Positions 5,959 through 8,038 of a stretch of 8,038 nt of DNA are shown piece by piece. Source of the stretch: Flavobacteriales bacterium (GTDB lineage: Bacteria; Bacteroidota; Bacteroidia; Flavobacteriales_D; Sanyastnellaceae); NCBI GenBank assembly GCA_947464885.1, contig CANHYZ010000078.1, positions 1 to 8,038 on the forward strand. Reading direction: 5' to 3'. Positions within the stretch are counted from its first letter, which is position 1, and the number at the start of each line of letters is the position of its first letter. The notes under the pieces are model-generated. The model was not told the DNA's origin, searched no databases, and saw only the letters and a list, made by a program, of their open reading frames with translations. A program made the position numbers and the translations under genes.

Positions 5959-6965
5959 ACGAATTGATTGCGGTCCAGCTTCAGCCATGATAGCGTGGAG
6001 TCGCAGAAGACAGCATCAATAACGTGCTGTGGTAAGTTCATGTCGGTGATGAATTTTCCGACTTCCAAATCACCTAGCGGGAAAGGGTAATCAGTTCCTA
6101 AGGTTACGCGATCAGCACCTTGCAAATCCAATATATACTTGAATAGCATGGGATCGTGCGTAGCGCTGTCAACCCAAAACTTGCCGATGTATTCACGTGG
6201 ATTGATGGGGTTGTCAATAGCCACCAAATCGGGCCTACAATTGAAACCGTGTTCAATACGACCAATCGTTGGCAGAAAAGATCCGCCTGCATGAGCAAAG
6301 TTGAATCGGATGTTGGGGTATCGTTCCATCACGCCGGAGAATATCAGAGAGCAAATGGCGCGTGTCGTTTCCGCCGGCATACCAACCAGCCACGGAAGCC
6401 AATATTTTTTCATATCGTCCTGGCCCATCATTTCCCAAGGATGGACAAGCACGGCCATATCGAGGGATTCAACGGCTTGCCAAAACGGTTCAAAAATCGT
6501 TTCGCTCAAGTTTTTCTGATTGACGTTGCTGCCGATTTGAATGCCTTTCATCCCAATCGATTTGCATCGTTCCAATTCCTGTATGGCCAAATCAACATCT
6601 TGCAAGGGCACTGTGCCGAGACCAACGTAATGCTTCGGAAGGCGTGCAGCAATGTCTGCAATGTGGTCGTTGAGAAAACGAGCAATGGTGAGGCCATCGG
6701 TCGGCTGAGCCCAATAGGCAAACAACACTGGTATGGTACAAACCACTTGTACCTGTGTGTTGTAACGCGCATACTCATCGATACGCAACTGCTCGTCCCA
6801 ACAATTGGCCTCAATTTCCCGAAAGAACTTGTCGCCTTGCATCATGCGCGCATACCCCGGCCGGTGATGGTCCAGGTGAATGAACGTACCGTATCCGAAT
6901 TTGCTCGACCAATCGGGGACATGCTTGGGCATGATATGCGTGTGCATGTCGATTTTGAGTGCCAT
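5955..6965 (-). CDS. ACMSD: 2-amino-3-carboxymuconate-6-semialdehyde decarboxylase (ACMSD), amidohydrolase superfamily
   Basis: ACMSD decarboxylates 2-amino-3-carboxymuconate-6-semialdehyde to 2-aminomuconate-6-semialdehyde. This draws 3-hydroxyanthranilate from tryptophan away from quinolinate and NAD toward full oxidation. The product is 336 residues, the same length I recall for the human enzyme, and matches it in long stretches: FGYG near 23, ENCWD-like ANCWDEQLRI, YWLPWLVGMPAETTRAICS and LGTDYPFPLGDLE. Zinc ligands of the single-metal site are present: H8 and H10 in DMHTH, H175 in LVHPW and D292 in GTDYPF. So are the likely catalytic H225 in FAHAGG, R49 and W192. It is cytoplasmic. The ATG at 6965 lies 17 bases after the stop of the binding-protein gene, suggesting co-transcription. 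Its stop shares bases with the convergent lipoprotein stop. A related decarboxylase of the same fold is the alternative, but the identity is strong. Confidence 0.93.
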   Translation of the reverse strand: MALKIDMHTHIMPKHVPDWSSKFGYGTFIHLDHHRPGYARMMQGDKFFREIEANCWDEQLRIDEYARYNTQVQVVCTIPVLFAYWAQPTDGLTIARFLNDHIADIAARLPKHYVGLGTVPLQDVDLAIQELERCKSIGMKGIQIGSNVNQKNLSETIFEPFWQAVESLDMAVLVHPWEMMGQDDMKKYWLPWLVGMPAETTRAICSLIFSGVMERYPNIRFNFAHAGGSFLPTIGRIEHGFNCRPDLVAIDNPINPREYIGKFWVDSATHDPMLFKYILDLQGADRVTLGTDYPFPLGDLEVGKFITDMNLPQHVIDAVFCDSTLSWLKLDRNQFV

Positions 6966-6982
6966 AGTCTTGGTTGTCGGGA

Positions 6983-8038
6983 TTAATTTTTCCGCACAGG
7001 CCGCAAATCTAGCATGTTCACGGGATTAGTTTGAAGTCCGCTTACATTGCTTCGAACGAAGTGAGAAACCTGATCGTAATAAAGGGGTATCACCGGCGCA
7101 TCTTGCATGAGCACATCATTCATCTCGTGGATGATTGATTTTCGCAACGAATCGTTTCGCTCCGTGCGGCATTGTCTGTACAACGCATCAAAGCGCTCGT
7201 TTTTATAATGCGTGTAATTGGGGCCATTGGGGCAGAAGTTTGGAGAGTAAAAAACAGTCAGGAAATTTTCCGCATCGGCGTAGTCGGCCAACCAGGATTT
7301 TCTAAAAACAGCGAGTTGAGCTTTGGCGGATTGCTCGCGCAGGGCAGGTCCCTGAAGCACATTGATGCGCACAGGAATTCCAATCTTCTCCAGTTCGTGT
7401 TGGATGTACTCCATTAAATCAGTGTAGTCGCCAGTGGTTGAAATAACCACTTCAGGCATGCCATTGCCGTTGGGATATCCCGCCTCAGCCAGGAGTTGTT
7501 TGGCGACTGCCGGATTGTAGGTGTAATATTTTTCATCAGCACCATTGTTGAGCATCGGCGGAACAAAACCGGATTCAGCGGGGAATACGGTATTGTTGCG
7601 CAAGTAGGCAACCATCTCCTCTTTGTTGATCGCGTAAGAAATAGCACGTCGCACGCGCACATCATTCAGTGGTGAGTTTTGATTAATGGAAGCCGAAGAG
7701 TCCATGAGGATTCCCAGGTAATCGGTTTTGATAAATGGGGTTCGCTGAAATCGAATCCGCTCGCTATGCATCGGATGCAAATTGCCTTCGGCATCCAGCA
7801 GCTCATCTTTAAAGGCACTGTGAATCCCGCTCATGAAATCGTACTTGCCTTGCAGCAGGCCCTGGAACTCCACTGACATGTCTTTGACGAAATCGATTTT
7901 GACAGCATCGAGATAGGGTAGGCGCGTGCCGCTGGTGTCTTTCATCCAATACGAATTGTGTTTGTGAAAAACAAGAGCGACCTGCTCATACCAGAAAGCA
8001 AATTTGAATGGGCCGCAGCCGATGGGATGTGATCGAAA
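6983..8038 (-). CDS. ABC transporter substrate-binding protein, family 5 (oligopeptide/dipeptide type), partial
   Basis: This is the extracytoplasmic binding component of an oligopeptide/dipeptide-type ABC importer. The minus-strand frame stays open to the window edge, giving 351 residues that lack the N-terminus. The family is about 500-600 residues, so about the first third is missing. An internal ATG at 7945 is not the start, because the frame upstream already encodes family sequence: HPIGCGPFKF, then FWYEQVALVFHKHNSYW, the usual 'P-G-G-P-F/Y-K-F ... N-x-Y-W' pattern. Further hallmarks are PLNDVRVRRAISYAINKEEM, the ADAENFLTVFYSPN region, and a C-terminus with MNDVLMQDAPVIPLYYDQ. The ligand cannot be predicted; members bind peptides, nickel, heme or sugars. 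No permease or ATPase gene is visible here. The downstream neighbour at 17 bases is the ACMSD gene. Confidence 0.92.
   Translation of the reverse strand, partial: FRSHPIGCGPFKFAFWYEQVALVFHKHNSYWMKDTSGTRLPYLDAVKIDFVKDMSVEFQGLLQGKYDFMSGIHSAFKDELLDAEGNLHPMHSERIRFQRTPFIKTDYLGILMDSSASINQNSPLNDVRVRRAISYAINKEEMVAYLRNNTVFPAESGFVPPMLNNGADEKYYTYNPAVAKQLLAEAGYPNGNGMPEVVISTTGDYTDLMEYIQHELEKIGIPVRINVLQGPALREQSAKAQLAVFRKSWLADYADAENFLTVFYSPNFCPNGPNYTHYKNERFDALYRQCRTERNDSLRKSIIHEMNDVLMQDAPVIPLYYDQVSHFVRSNVSGLQTNPVNMLDLRPVRKN

Noticed and set aside
6156..6986. Open frame of 276 codons on the plus strand opposite the ACMSD gene
   Set aside because: It lies almost wholly antisense to a gene with clear homology, and its translation shows no recognisable domain. 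It is a mirror of the codon bias of the real gene.
6983..7945. Treating the binding-protein gene as starting at the ATG at 7945
   Set aside because: The frame continues upstream to the window edge with family-typical sequence (HPIGCGPFKF), so that ATG is internal and the gene is partial.

Overview
The window reads as chromosomal DNA of a Bacteroidota bacterium, probably near Flavobacteriales or Sphingobacteriales. The evidence is: start codons without Shine-Dalgarno sequences; one good Bacteroidota-type promoter (a -7 element of the form TAnnTTTG with a -33 element 19 bp upstream); a small coiled-coil gene followed by zapA and rny, a grouping I recall from this phylum; and a M23 peptidase with a long beta-rich tail. 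Base composition looks moderate and even, with no mobile element, tRNA, rRNA or CRISPR array. This is ordinary core-genome territory. I did not find a clearly new system.

Layout, left to right. Bases 1-1014 (minus strand) hold the N-terminal two thirds of a WzxC/TuaB-type polysaccharide flippase that runs off the left edge. A long bulged hairpin with a seven-T tract separates it from rny (RNase Y, 1126-2670, minus). Upstream of rny, in the same direction, are zapA (2753-3073) and a 96-residue coiled-coil protein (3084-3374). These three look like one operon driven by the promoter at 3412-3442. Divergently, on the plus strand, lie a secreted M23 metallopeptidase (3527-5260) and an overlapping gene for an unrecognised lipoprotein (5254-5958). 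The lipoprotein gene converges tail to tail, with a 4-bp overlap, on an ACMSD-type decarboxylase (5955-6965, minus). Seventeen bases upstream of that gene ends a family-5 (oligopeptide/dipeptide type) ABC transporter substrate-binding protein (6983-8038, minus), which runs off the right edge.

How they fit together. The coiled-coil/ZapA pair, the membrane-anchored RNase Y and the divergent LytM-type peptidase suggest a cell-division and envelope neighbourhood, although RNase Y itself acts in mRNA turnover. The ACMSD homologue points to tryptophan/kynurenine or 3-hydroxyanthranilate breakdown; the other pathway genes are not in view. The flippase belongs to a separate surface-polysaccharide unit.

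The least explained items are the lipoprotein, the small coiled-coil protein and the pairing of ACMSD with a peptide-type binding protein.
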